Shown here one piece after another: positions 28,759-40,802 of a stretch of DNA of 64,000 bases. The DNA lies in contig NC_132972.1 of NCBI RefSeq assembly GCF_047496725.1, forward strand, positions 6,874,001 through 6,938,000, in the 5' to 3' direction. The notes under the pieces are model-generated. The model was not told the origin of the DNA. It did no database searches and was given only the letters and a program-made list of their open reading frames with translations. The position numbers and the translations under genes are program-made. The first letter of the stretch is position 1. Each line of letters starts with the position of its first letter. Source of the DNA: Anoplolepis gracilipes. Its lineage: Eukaryota > Arthropoda > Insecta > Hymenoptera > Formicidae.

Positions 28759-31700
28759 TTAGTTACTTGATTCTGGTTGGTCATCTGTATCAAGTTCACC
28801 TGAACTTTCATCAGACTCAACCTAAAAAAAAAAAAAAATTACATTTTGTTTGCAATGTATTATATTAAATGATTTCGTAAAACATACCTTATCACCTAAT
28901 TCAATTAATCTTTCTTTATACAGCATAATTTTACTATCTTGATCAGTCAAAAGTTCTAAAAGATCTTCTTGGTCTTTTTTCAATTTTTCAAGTTCATCTG
29001 TCTTTAATTTTAATTGATATTCTAATTCTGATTCTTTCTTTTCATTATTTTTCTCTTTGTGCTCTTGCACCATGTGCATATATTCAGCTAAACGATTTTC
29101 CAAATCTGCAACCATTGTTTTGTATGTTTGCAATTCTTTTTCCAAATCTATATTATTACTAGAAACAACTATTTCCTTTGCATCTCCTATATTTGTTTGT
29201 GCAGCTCGAAGAACCAAATTTTGGTCTCGTAAATGACTAACGGTCGATCGAAATTCTTGTAGTTGTACCTGTGCAATAGTGTTAAAAAAATTACATATTA
29301 ATTATATACATATATATAATATACACCCATTTTAAAAAAATTAATATTTTTAAAATTTGCTTAGTACCTCAAGTTCTTGTTTTTCTTTTAATAAAGTATC
29401 ATTAGCTTGATTTAGCTTTTGAATTTGTACATCTTGTTCTCTTATGAGATCTTTATATTGCAAAACCAATGTATTGTCAGATAAACTCATAGATAACTGA
29501 TTTCTATTTTGATGTTCATTATTAGCATCTATCACTGATTTTATTACAACACCTAAAGGAAAAAAATATTATTTGTATTTCAAAAAGAAACTAAGAATGT
29601 TAAATTTCTTTTATCATTGTAAAAGTTTTAGATATTAACGTTTCAACGACATGTGATTATAAAATATCAATACAATAGATATATAATAAAAGTACCTTCT
29701 AAACTTTTCAGCAATCTGCAAAATTCGTGATCTAGTAAAAGTTCCGACGGATTTTTCGCCGAGGGCTGAGGATGTTTTAATGTGCGAGAATATATCTCGT
29801 GTCTAGCAATACCACCAATCGCGTCTTGAAATTTTTCCACACCTATTCTATTTTCAATTAAATTGCACACTTTTTCCTGCAAGATAACATACAAAAATTA
29901 TCGCGTTATATTATATACGTTTTATACTTCAAATATAACTTCGGTAAATATCGTAAACTACCTTTGTATATGTAGGTACACTATCGTCATTAAAGTATAC
30001 GCAGATACCGATCAGCAAGGCGCACATACTCTGCAGTAAAGTTTCTTGTAAATCATCATTATTCTCTTGTGACGAAAGAAGAGCTGTCAAGTACGCCACT
30101 GAAGAGTCAATAGCTAGGAATGATTTTACTGCGAGCGGGCAATACGAGGTCCATCGACAGAGCAATATTAATAGGCCCAATTTACACTGTGTCTTATTAC
30201 CCTGTTGCAATAACATAACGCATTGTTGCATAAGTGTTACTGGTGGTTTTCCAATATTGGTTGCGAGGAGCACTCTTAAAAGCTGTTCCTTCTGACTTAT
30301 GTTCTCGATCAAAGCGTGTGATAATGCCACGGCGGAGAACCAATTTGACAGCGAATCTGTAGAGAATAATCCGCCACACAGCAACTGTCCTAACAACAAA
30401 TACAAAATTTGCATCATTCTATTGTCAGACCTTTTGTTTTTCTTGCTTTAAAAAGATTTCTTTATATATAAATAAATGTATTTGGTATCTATATATTTTG
30501 GTCTGTATATTTACATCAATATAAATATTAGTATATACATATATTAGTATATATAATATATACGATTAGTTTATGAGATATCACACTCATACTATATACA
30601 TATATATATAGTATGAGTGTGTATATCTCATAAACTAATCGTATACATATTAATTAAGAGTTATCTAAAAGAGCTTAATAAACCTGTAGTAAGTGACGGT
30701 GCCTCGTTGCCTTGTGGTAATAAAGTTTGAATCAACTGAGTCTGTCCTACTTCGTTTTTGTACAAGAAGCATTGGAAACAATATAATACAGAACACCGCA
30801 AAACAAATGGTTGCTTCTCATTCACCATGGACATCAATAACACAACAATGGCTGGTCTAGATACATGTACTTATTTGTAAATCGTTTTTCAATATCTCAA
30901 ATGATATTAATATATAAAACGATTATGTATTTAAATCCATACCTAGGAGGAGTGCTCGGCGCCATAACACTCGCCAAAAATTCTTGATTACTAGCGTTTC
31001 CTCTTATGACTTCTGCTACAGTGTTAATGGTCTCTGTTAATACATCCGCGGGCACTCCACTAGCCATTAATATATCGCACAATGCTTGCAACAATCCACA
31101 TGCTCTCATAGTTCGTTGACAAGCTGCGACTGCCTTCACATATATAATATTATTTAATTATTAATGAGAAAATAAAATATAAATAAGAATTTTGCGAATA
31201 TGCTAATATGTTTACCTGAGCAGGAGCACTAGGTGCTACCAATGCTCGTACAACTTGCACCATGCAGTGAACATTGGACACCTTCTGTGGACTCCAGCCA
31301 CCGAAATTATTGTCTTCTATTTCATTCGGTATTTGAAACATTGGTGTCAATTTCTGAATATAACTACCTACATATTGCAATATAACAAATTATGACACAA
31401 GAGCCAAATTATAAGAATTATTAATTTAAAATTATTGAGAAAATATTTAATTATTGAAAATATTACCTTCTTTAAAAAAGTTTTGATTACTGACATTTCC
31501 CCTGAGAAGATTTAACATTAGTAAGAGGCAATCTTCCACAACAATACCACCATCTGCATTACCCTCTTGCTCAATAACATCAAATATACGATCAAATGCA
31601 TTTTCAAATGCTACTATTTTTTGAATGTTTGCATTGCCTTTTGTTAGTTGAATAAGTAGTAACAAAACCTATGTAATAATTGTAAATAATGTATATTCAA

Positions 31701-32550
31701 AGCAAGAAAGAGATATCTTCTCCAATGTCAAAAGTATTTACTTAAAAATTATTAATTTAACATACATCATTGCGTATAACTTCTCTGCTATCGCTCAGTA
31801 AATCCATCAATTTAGAAACTCCCATAGGGCTGACCAAAATTATTTCTTGAATATCTTTAGATCTGTTTGCTAATAAATGTGTTAATAGTTTCAGTGCAGG
31901 CCACCTGACACGAAAATCAAACTCTTCGAGAAATGTCAGTACTAATCCAATACTATCTGAATGCTTAATAAATATTTCTGTAAATTGTTCTCCTATTTTG
32001 TTTTTAGGACCATGTTTATCCACTGAAAATAACAAGGAATAAATAGATGAAAAATTAATAACAAAGATTAACTCTTACCTTCTTCATCGAATGTTTCAGG
32101 ACTTGTTATATTACACAGGGTGTCCAAGGCTAAACCGATTATCTCGCAATCTGTCCTGTCCATTTCCAACACTTGTCTCAACGCATCCATCCCTTGAGCA
32201 CCAACTTCCACACGATACGTGCGCGATAATGCTTTGAGCGCACGACAGGCATCCCTTCTGTCATTGAGTAATGTGGAAGATTGCAATCTGTCTACTAATC
32301 TTTCCACCTGTTTATTAAGGTACACAGATATCATAAGAGCAATCATATTACAATTATTAATTAATTAATATTATTACGACAAAAAATAATATTATCAATT
32401 AATTGACAATGTATGAGAAATAACCTCTCGCGTATGGAAAACATATTATCGAGTATTATCAATTTCACTCACTGTATCGGCTCCTGTCGGCTGCGTCCCT
32501 GCGGGAGCGGTTCCTAAAACGGATTTCAGACTGCTTTTAAAATACTCCAT
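28759..32550 (-). CDS. USO1: General vesicular transport factor p115
   Basis: Twelve exons: 32550-32473, 32307-32079, 32022-31766, 31668-31467, 31367-31216, 31133-30943, 30856-30684, 30389-29962, 29876-29696, 29552-29368, 29268-28888 and 28821-28759; 839 residues, close to other insect p115 proteins. Residues 1 to about 620 form the armadillo-repeat globular head, for example RVEVGAQGMDALRQVLEMD, RWPALKLLTHLLANRSKDIQ and LRGNVSNQNFF. A coiled-coil tail follows (QLKLKTDELEKLKKDQEDL). A short acidic end (SDESSGELDTDD) resembles the GM130/giantin-binding tail of vertebrate p115. It tethers COPI and COPII vesicles at the Golgi with Rab1. Head-to-head with PMPCA. Confidence 0.97.
30559..30645. repeat. 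Foldback element in USO1 intron
   Basis: Two 40-bp arms pair almost perfectly around a TA-rich centre. The left arm begins TATACGATTAGTTTATGAGA, and the right arm is its reverse complement with a single-base indel. It lies in the intron between exons 30856-30684 and 30389-29962. The structure is that of a small foldback MITE; I see no clear target duplication beyond TA. Confidence 0.85.
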
Positions 32551-33139
32551 TCTTTCCTTCCGTCAAACTTTCAACGTCTGTTAACTAATATAAACTACAC
32601 ACGTCACACATCGACATTTCAAACGATTCACCGGAGCGATTACGTACGATGTACGATGTACGATACAAGATACGAGATACGATGTCGCGTAAGATTTTTC
32701 AGAACACCGAGTAGACATGATGTCAGATTAGATGAGTTCAGAAATCCTACCCATGTGCTAAAGTAGCGTTGAATTGACCAATCAGAATAAAGGAATCTTT
32801 GCTTTTTTATGCTACGCGTAGACGAATTCTATATGCAGTAGCTAATCTAGAAATATCATCCAATCAATGAAATAATCATCGAACCATCGAATTACGGATT
32901 ATAAATATATAAATAAAAAAATTAACCTAATAAAGTTCAAATTATTATCATTTATCTATACACATTCGTAAGATGTATTATTGATGAATGTGCTGTATAC
33001 TTATATTCGCGTTGTATGAAAACGTAGTTAGAAAGTTTAATATATCCTTTTTCCACCAGATACATTTACCATCTATAAACCTGTCCTAATTTTTGACAAC
33101 AGAATTATTATTGTAAGCTAAAGATCAAATTTGACCAAG
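32551..33139. promoter_or_regulatory. Divergent USO1/PMPCA promoter
   Basis: Only 589 bp separate the start codons. It contains an extended CCAAT element at 32761-32800 with core GACCAATCAG (32776-32785), and a degenerate tandem of TACGATG-like units at about 32641-32690. The CCAAT context resembles the elements near 9078 and 44890. Confidence 0.65.
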
Positions 33140-36100
33140 ATGTATACATTTTCGAAGATGTCACAAAAACCGATAATTGCTGCAATTAAAAAAAGGTAAT
33201 TGCGATAACGTGACATCGAGTATATCTATAAAATGTGTAGAAAAGTTTAAAAAAGTTTATTATTTTTCACAGTTTTACTTGCACAAAATACTTTAATGTC
33301 TGGCAGAGGTGTAATCTTTCCTCTCAAAAAATACCTATTGATTTAAATGAAAATCAAAAGGAATCAGTTACATCATTTCCACCTTTGACAGAACCTGTCC
33401 CTAATCTACCAAAACCTATATATTCCACTGCAAAAGAGGAGCATCAAATAACAAAAATTACAGTTTTACCAAATGGTTTAAAAGTTGCATCAGAAAATAG
33501 ATTTGGACAATTTTGTACCATAGGTGGTGAGTTGAAAAAAAATTAAGGAATATAATTTAAATTATATAATCATAATTTATATTGAATCTATTTAAACGAA
33601 TATATTATCTTGATTTTCAGTTCTTATTGACTCAGGTCCACGATATGAAGCAGCATATCCAAGTGGCATTTCACATTTTCTCGAAAAATTAGCATTTGGT
33701 GTAAGATTCTTTCATTAAGTATATTATTATTGAAATCTTAGTGAAGTAATAAGTAAATAATAGAGATTATTGATTTATACATTTAGTTAATATATGTGTT
33801 TTAACATTATAATTTTTTCTCTATTAACTATAACTATGTTTTATGTTTTATAATCAATATTATTTATGGTTTTACTCATACTTTGCTTAATAAAATGTGT
33901 CATAAGAAAATGTACACAAACTTATGTTATATTGCTTGTTACAGTCTACAAATACATATAATAGCAAAGATAAAATAATGCTGGCATTAGAAAAACATGG
34001 TGGTATATGTGATTGCCAGGCATCTCGTGACACATTTGTTTATGCAGCATCGGCGGAACGTAACGGATTGGATATAGTAACTCAAGTTCTCGGAGATATT
34101 GTTTTGAGACCTCAAATTACAGAGGAAGAGGTAGGTAACAATATGTAAAGAACCATTCCTCTGTATTTCTCATAATATTTTATTAAATTATAAAACATAG
34201 TTTTCATAAACATTATCCAACTGCTAAATATATTTTATATTTGTACAAATTAAAGTTGAATCATTTGCAGGTGCAAATTGCCAGACAAACTGTACAATTT
34301 GAATTGGAGTCTTTACACACTAGGCCAGAACAAGAACCCATATTAATGGATATGATTCATGCTGTGAGTTGAAAATATAATTGATGTGTTTTAAACATAT
34401 TCTTTTTTACTAGAATTACAAATATATTTTCTTGTTATAAGGAAAGAAAACATGTAATTATGGGTATGTTATATCAATAGGCTGCATATAGAAACAACAC
34501 TTTAGGTTTATCCAAGATTTGTCCACGAGAGAACATTGAAAAGATTGACAGAAAGACTTTACACACATATCTCAAGCATCACTATGTACCGAGTAGAATG
34601 GTAGTTGCTGGAGTTGGTGTTGAACATGATGATTTGGTCCATGCTGTTAACAAGTAATAGTTATAAATTTTCAGTAATATAAGTAATGATAAGTTTATAA
34701 ATAATTTGGTATATTTTTTAAGAATAAGTTAAATGGTCATTTTTACAATGTATGACATTGATACCGATGATATGAAAATTTTTTTAATCTTTGCTAATAA
34801 TAATATCTCTGTTGTAGATACTTTGTAGATCAAAAACCTATCTGGGAGGAACAAACTGACCTTATTCTGCCAAATAATGCAAATACTGTTGATAAATCTA
34901 TTGCACAATACAGTGCAGGATGTGTCATGGTATGACTCATTCACATGTGTGCTTACAAATATTCCTTTCTTATTATGAAATTAAAAGAAATAAAAATCTT
35001 TTTATATTTCGAATAGGAGGAATGCAATGTGCCAATTTACGCGGGACCTAGTGGCTTGCCCGAATTGTCACACATTGTTATAGGTTTGGAGGGTTGTTCC
35101 CATCAAGATCCAGATTTTGTTGCTATGTGCGTATTAAATATGATGATGGGAGGCGGCGGCAGTTTTAGCGCTGGCGGACCTGGAAAGGGCATGTACACGC
35201 GTTTGTACACCAATGTATTGAATAGGTGAGATAATTTTATATTCTTCTATATACTTTTTTTAAATATAAAAAGAAAAGAAATATAATAAATATAAGAAGA
35301 AAAGAAAGATGATTATTTTTTATATCTTTTTTAACATCTTTTGCATTATATTATCTTTATTATAATTATAGAGTGAATGAATAAATTTCTAATTTGTAAA
35401 GTTCATATTTACACCTTAAACATTATGTGCAAGTTAGAAACTTTTCTCATTTTTATAAATCTCTTGATCAAGAGCATATCATAATAGACTATGTATTAAT
35501 TTTAATTAATGTTTTAGGTATCATTGGCTGTATAGTGCAACTGCATACAATCATGCTTATGCAGATACTGGTCTGTTTTGTATTCACGCCTCATGTACGT
35601 CATCTTATGTGAAAGATATGGTAGAAGTAATTGTACATGAAATGGTCACCATGACAAGTGGGGTCTCAGATAATGAATTAGCGGTATGATTTTATTTTAT
35701 GTATCTTTGAATTAATTTAAACTTTGAATTAAACAAAAACACGCTTATAGGTTTTAAATAAAATGTTAAGAATTATAAACCCCAAATCACACACAATTTC
35801 ATTTTCATTAAATCATTGTCTTATAATCAATAATTACATCAAATTTCTTTCTCTATTGTATAGAGAGCAAAGAAACAATTGCAGTCGATGTTACTTATGA
35901 ATTTGGAACAACGGCCCGTTGTATTTGAAGATATTGGTAGACAAGTTCTAGCAACTGGTTCTAGAAAAAGGCCAGAATATTTCATACAAGCCATTGGTAA
36001 ATTGGAGAGTTAACTTTGTAATTTTAATGTTTTCTCAATAATGAAAAAAAAAATATTTTATGCTTACAGATGGAATATCTAAGGACGATATTGATAGAGT

Positions 36101-36248
36101 AGCACGACGTTTATTGAAATCACCACCTTGCATAGCGGCACGCGGGGAAGTAAAAACCATACCTTCCATCGCAGACATTCAAAATGGCTTGCTTGATTCG
36201 CAAGGTCGGTTACCTGGTTCTCGAAGCAGATTGTCACTTTTTCGTTAA
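33140..36248 (+). CDS. PMPCA: Mitochondrial processing peptidase alpha subunit
   Basis: Eleven exons: 33140-33195, 33273-33523, 33621-33700, 33945-34130, 34271-34363, 34481-34653, 34818-34929, 35017-35225, 35518-35683, 35864-35996 and 36070-36248; 545 residues. A basic presequence comes first, then the M16 fold (ITVLPNGLKVASENRFGQF, YPSGISHFLEKLAFGS). The zinc-binding HxxEH of the catalytic beta subunit is replaced by HFLEK, as expected for the non-catalytic alpha chain. The glycine-rich substrate-guiding loop GGGGSFSAGGPGKGMYTRLY is intact. With PMPCB it removes presequences from imported matrix proteins. An AATAAA lies at 36287-36292. Confidence 0.98.
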
Positions 36249-36868
36249 AATCATGCATAAAATATTCAAACCGTCTTCTCGTCCTAAATAAACTACTTGT
36301 TACTTAACCGCATGTCAAATTATTTAATAATCATATAAAAATACTTTATTAGATAAAAAAAGAATATAAAGGCCTATATTTGTCTCTTTCATTTTGATCT
36401 CTAATATTCAATTTCATATTAAGCAAAAACTTATACAATGTGAAATATATTTCTTAATTCTCTTAGATAAAAATTGAATAAAATTTATTAAATTATGAAT
36501 CTTTTTTTTAATATTGTATTATATTGTAATATTGTCGCTATACGTGATTATTATTTCAAATAGATTGTACATAAAATATTTCATTAAAAGTAAAAAATTA
36601 AAAATTATTTATTGTTCAACAGCACAAGAGAAAGTAAAAATTATTGATTAACCAGAAGCTTAATGCAAGATACACAAGATTAATTTGTTAATTCTCGCGT
36701 AAACTGTAGGCATTTTCGTTTAAATTTGTACCACATAAATAAATATATAAGAAACGAGTCAAGTATTGATAACAAAATTAGATTCTGTATAAAAATTGTT
36801 ATTATAAAGTCAACTTGTACCTCTTGATGATAATTTATTAAAAACATTTTTTTAAATATATAGTATGT

Positions 36869-36918
<50 letters not shown>

Positions 36919-37028
36919 AAATTATAATTTTTAAACACTCATATATGTATTGAGTGTTCTTTATTCTTTATTCTTCATTCATACATAAGTCTATGCATAC
37001 ATAAACAGGATTCTGAATAGAAGAATAG
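36249..37028. other. Convergent PMPCA/RpL5 3' region
   Basis: 0.78 kb between facing stop codons, with the PMPCA poly(A) signal (36287-36292), an (AT)n run (about 36877-36915), and two minus-strand AATAAA hexamers (36960-36965 and 36967-36972) about 60 nt downstream of the RpL5 stop. No coding sequence. Confidence 0.65.
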
Positions 37029-38628
37029 TTACACCTCTGGTTCCTCCAAAGTCTTGAGGAACGAGGCCTTCTTCTGGGCCACACGATTTTTCCTCTCGGA
37101 TAAGGATAATTTCGCACGGTTCCATCTCTTCTTAATGGGTTCCTTTTCTCTTGTAACTTTTTTGTGTTCCGGATTGGCACGGATTGCTTCGTGGGCTTTC
37201 TTGTATATGTTCTCGATCTAAAAAAAAATACATTTTTTTATATTATCTTTATGGTTATCTATATGCATATTTAACAATAGTGTAACATGGGTCTATTTTG
37301 ATAAATGCATTAATGCATTCACATTTAACAACCAATGAAAATTGCTATTGTCCAACTGCGACGCTACATAGATTTAATTAATCTAAGCAGCAATTGTAAG
37401 CTGGACGTACGTAATACATTAAAATAATATAAATGAATATTAAAAATTATAATATAACTGTGCTTACATCATTCGCAGAAATGCCATGCTTAATGTATTG
37501 TGAAAACTGTCTCTTGAAAGCCTCCTCGTCCTCGTCTTCAAGAGTTTTCATATAATTGGCAACATGTTGACCAAATATATGTTGCCTGTGCACTTCTGCA
37601 TTGAATGATTTTGACTCAGGGTCATATCCGGGGAATCTCTTAGTGCTATAGAACAAGATAACGAAAAAAATAATTAAACAATTGAAGTTAGTGTAGTGCA
37701 ATATTTTGAAAGTTGATCGAGACATTTTATTTAATCCTGTTATATCTGTATGAAATTTATGAGATTGTCATTGTAAAATGCAAGCATAAAAGTAAACATT
37801 AAACCAATTCAGATAACATACATGTATCGTAAAATTATCATTAAAGTATCAAATTCATATCATTTGCATTGATTTCACATTCTATATAATTCATTTTTTA
37901 TTTTTACAAAAATATTATAATTTGAACAAGGAAAAAACACTATAAAATTATTAGATATACATGATATAAATCAATAGCAGAAAGCAAATATTATGTACGA
38001 ATCTCTTTAGTATACCTGTGAGGAATATTAAGACCTCCATCAACTGCACCTTTCATGGCACCGAAAACTCGGGCGCCTGTTGTGGTGCGCATAAGCCCTG
38101 TATCTAAATAACATCTGAAAGCACTTGGGCCATCATCCAACTCTTCAACATTATATTCGTCACCGGTCACTTCTGTGCTACCCACATACAAGGTATCCAA
38201 TCCCAACTTCTTAAGGAGCTACAAAAACAAAACTTTGATTTTAGCAAATCATAAAGAAGACGTTTTTTTTAATACAACTATCTGATATTTTTGCTAATCA
38301 GGATACATGTAGGGAACAACTGTGTTTTCTTCAGTGAAACATCAAAGTGAGCTAGGTGTTTCATCATATTAGCAACATATTGCAGCTATTGTTTTTGAAG
38401 GAAAAAAAAAAAGACTTACTCTTCTGGCCAAGAGCAAACCAGTGCAATAAGCAGATGCATAGTTGGTAAGACCAACTTTAACACCATATTCGGGAAGTTC
38501 ATGACTGTAAGCAGCACAAACAATCCTGTCTCCTTCAATTCTCGAATAAGCAACCTTAAAAAAGGATATATGCATTATTAGTTAACTGTTTACGCTTTTT
38601 TGCATAAATAATGTATGTATAATGGGCG

Positions 38629-38684
<56 letters not shown>

Positions 38685-40094
38685 GCAAAAATGATAATAC
38701 ATTGGAATATATATTTCTCTATATTCTCAACTAATAAATTAAGTTTTTGTAAACTGAACTTCTTGCATTGCTATTCCATTATTAAACATTTATTATTTGA
38801 TGTAAAATAAAAGTAATTGCTAGTAAAATTGCAAACATTTATGACGTAATGTGTGTATATTTTCACTTTATACATGTGATAACTGTTGATAATATAAATA
38901 GCGTTTAAAATAAAAGTCCAGAATAAAGAGCTTAATACATACTCAATACATCATAAATTACATGATGCTTAATTCTAATTGATTTTATGTTATTATTTGA
39001 TAATAATATAATCTAACTTACCTGACACGTAATATCCTTATTAGAGAGACGTACAATTAATCTATACTTAGGTGTATTGTACTTATTCTTGTCTTGAATA
39101 GTTAATCTTTTGCGAGCATAATAATCAGTCTTTCCTTCACGGCGCCTCTTGAATTTAACTTGATAACGTTTGAAATACTGCTTATTCTTGACTACTTTGA
39201 CAAAACCCTATACAAACACACAGGTATTAAAATAAAGTGAGTAAAAAGTTTCAAATTATTTAATTATTAATTTATTTTTATTTTCTGGATATAAGTCAGA
39301 AACTAAAGTATCTTAATCATTTCTAAATTAAAACAAGCTCGAAGAATTTTTATCATAAAGTAAAAATTATCCATTATTTATTACTTTTCTTGAGTAAATA
39401 AGAATATAATTAAATGTTGTATATATAATTAAACATCTATACAAAATATAAAAACACTTATGTTAATTAATTTTTAACAGTTGATCTTTTATAAATATAA
39501 ATATTATTATTTCATAAGTATATTATCTGATATTCTTGCTAATCAGACTATATGTAGGGAACAATTGTGTTTTCTTCAGTAAAACATCAAAGCGAGCTAG
39601 GTGTATCATCATGTTTTAGCAATATATATCAGCTATATACACTTCCTCAGAGCTTCATACACAAGTAAATCAGTATAGCAAACTCAAGATATTTGAGCTG
39701 TTTATATAAGAGGATAATATTTTCTCTAAATTTTACTTCTACTACTAATAGGCATCAACTGGCACATGGGCAAAATCTTAATCTAATCAAAGTATGTATA
39801 TATATATATAAATTAAATTTAACCCATAGTTTGAGATTTTATATATATAATTAAGATAATAAAGATATTTATTTAGAATTTTTATTCAAAGTGAGATATA
39901 CAATTTCAGATAGTATTAACATTACGGGAAGAAAATGTGCGAATATCTATATTTTTTCACCATGCGGCAAATAAAGAATCTCTCCGAAAAATAGACATCT
40001 CGCTTTCTCGTTGATTTCCAATGAATAATTCGCGTGTATTGAAGTTTACTTAATCAAATAAACCATATATTGAGAGAAAGAATTTGCTTACCAT
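37029..40094 (-). CDS. RpL5: Ribosomal protein L5 (uL18)
   Basis: Six coding exons: 40094-40092 (the ATG alone), 39207-39022, 38554-38420, 38218-38016, 37645-37468 and 37217-37029; 297 residues, the standard animal length. Landmarks: GFVKVVKNKQYFKRYQVKFK at the N-terminus, YRLIVRLSNKDITCQ, RCYLDTGLMRTTTGARVFGA, KRFPGYDPESK and a basic C-terminus. uL18 binds 5S rRNA with uL5 and is part of the 60S central protuberance. The initiator codon sits in its own exon followed directly by a GT donor, so intron 1 interrupts the gene right after the ATG. Introns 1 and 3 each contain a C/D snoRNA, and intron 5 contains a possible H/ACA RNA. Confidence 0.98.
37278..37407 (-). ncRNA. Possible H/ACA-box snoRNA in RpL5 intron 5
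   Basis: On the gene strand, a 5' hairpin with lower stem TCCAGCT/AGTTGGA (37405-37399 with 37357-37351) and an upper TAGAT/ATCTA stem is followed by ACAATA (37351-37346), which fits the H box ANANNA. A second hairpin (upper stem AATGCAT/ATGCATT, lower stem CATTGG/CCCATG with one mismatch) ends near an ACA (37283-37281). Total about 130 nt, the size of an H/ACA RNA. All was folded by eye and could be coincidental in AT-rich intron sequence. Confidence 0.35.
38291..38375 (-). ncRNA. C/D-box snoRNA, RpL5 intron 3
   Basis: On the RpL5 strand a perfect terminal stem TTGCTAAT/ATTAGCAA encloses a C box ATGATGA (38367-38361) and a D box CTGA (38301-38298). An internal CTGA at 38334-38331 fits D'. 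The 85-nt length and the stem directly flanking C and D are diagnostic of intron-encoded C/D RNAs. Candidate guides are TTCCCTACATGTATC upstream of D and CACTTTGATGTTTCA upstream of D'. I cannot assign the rRNA targets from memory. A homologous copy lies in intron 1. Vertebrate RPL5 also hosts snoRNAs (U21, among others). Confidence 0.82.
38632..38681. repeat. (AT)n microsatellite in RpL5 intron 2
   Basis: About 25 AT/TA units in the intron between RpL5 exons 2 and 3. No snoRNA-like structure was found in that intron. Confidence 0.9.
39536..39622 (-). ncRNA. C/D-box snoRNA, RpL5 intron 1 (paralogue)
   Basis: Second copy of the intron 3 snoRNA family: terminal stem TTGCTAA/TTAGCAA, C box ATGATGA (39612-39606), internal CTGA (39579-39576) and D box CTGA (39546-39543); 87 nt. 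Regions shared with the other copy are ACACCTAGCTC.CTTTGATGTTT before D' and AGAAAACACA.TTGTTCCCTACAT before D. The final guide bases next to D differ (ATAGT against GTATC). Conservation is concentrated in boxes and guides while the surrounding intron differs, which supports two functional snoRNA genes rather than a random intron duplication. Confidence 0.82.
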
Positions 40095-40802
40095 TGTGTT
40101 AAGATGATTTGAAAATTGAACAAAATGCAGACCTCCAAACAGCCCTTGTAAAATGGAGAAAGAGAAGGTTGGCTTGTTAGCTTAGAAGAGAGAAGAGACT
40201 CAAGCTGTAAAAAGATTATAAGACGTGGCGTGTGGCGTCGCTACGAGCCACTATGGCGATCGAAAGAAATTTAGATAAGAGCGATACTAGCGGCAAGCGG
40301 ATGAACTAATGATGCTCAGCGATCTTGGCGGCAAATTTAAAAAGCTTTTCGCAAATAAAGATATTTAAGACAAAATTGATAAGTTAAAAATTTAATTTAT
40401 TAAATTTAAATAAATAAAATTAATTTAAATTCTTAAAATTTGTTTATTAATATACTAATAATTGGAAAATAAGTGTAATCTATAAGAAATTCGTACATTT
40501 GTTCTTCCAACTTGAAACAGAACAATAAAGTTGTGAGCAAATAAGATCAGAGAGAAAAATACGAATAAAACGATTACTCGCAAACGCTTACTTAGATAAG
40601 TTCGAATGACATGTATTTTTAGATTTATAATTTTAATTTATTATTTATACAATTTTGTTACTTTATTATTTATTACAGATGTAAAATCACATAATTATTG
40701 TATTTTTATCAATTCAACTTTAATTCAAAGTTTACGTAGTAAACACATAAAATGATGTCATAATTATAAATAAATATTATACCACAAATTGTACTACAAA
40801 TA
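40095..40802. promoter_or_regulatory. RpL5 promoter and PMS1 3' region
   Basis: On the RpL5 strand a pyrimidine tract TCTCTTCTCTCTTCT (40198-40184) lies about 90 nt upstream of the ATG, a plausible 5' TOP transcription start as in other ribosomal protein genes. The sequence is GC-richer at 40200-40340. The part from about 40350 to 40802 is AT-rich and probably PMS1 3' untranslated region. No further gene. Confidence 0.5.

Noticed and set aside
38555..39021. snoRNA in RpL5 intron 2
   Set aside because: No C box paired with a D box and terminal stem; mainly (AT)n and low-complexity sequence.
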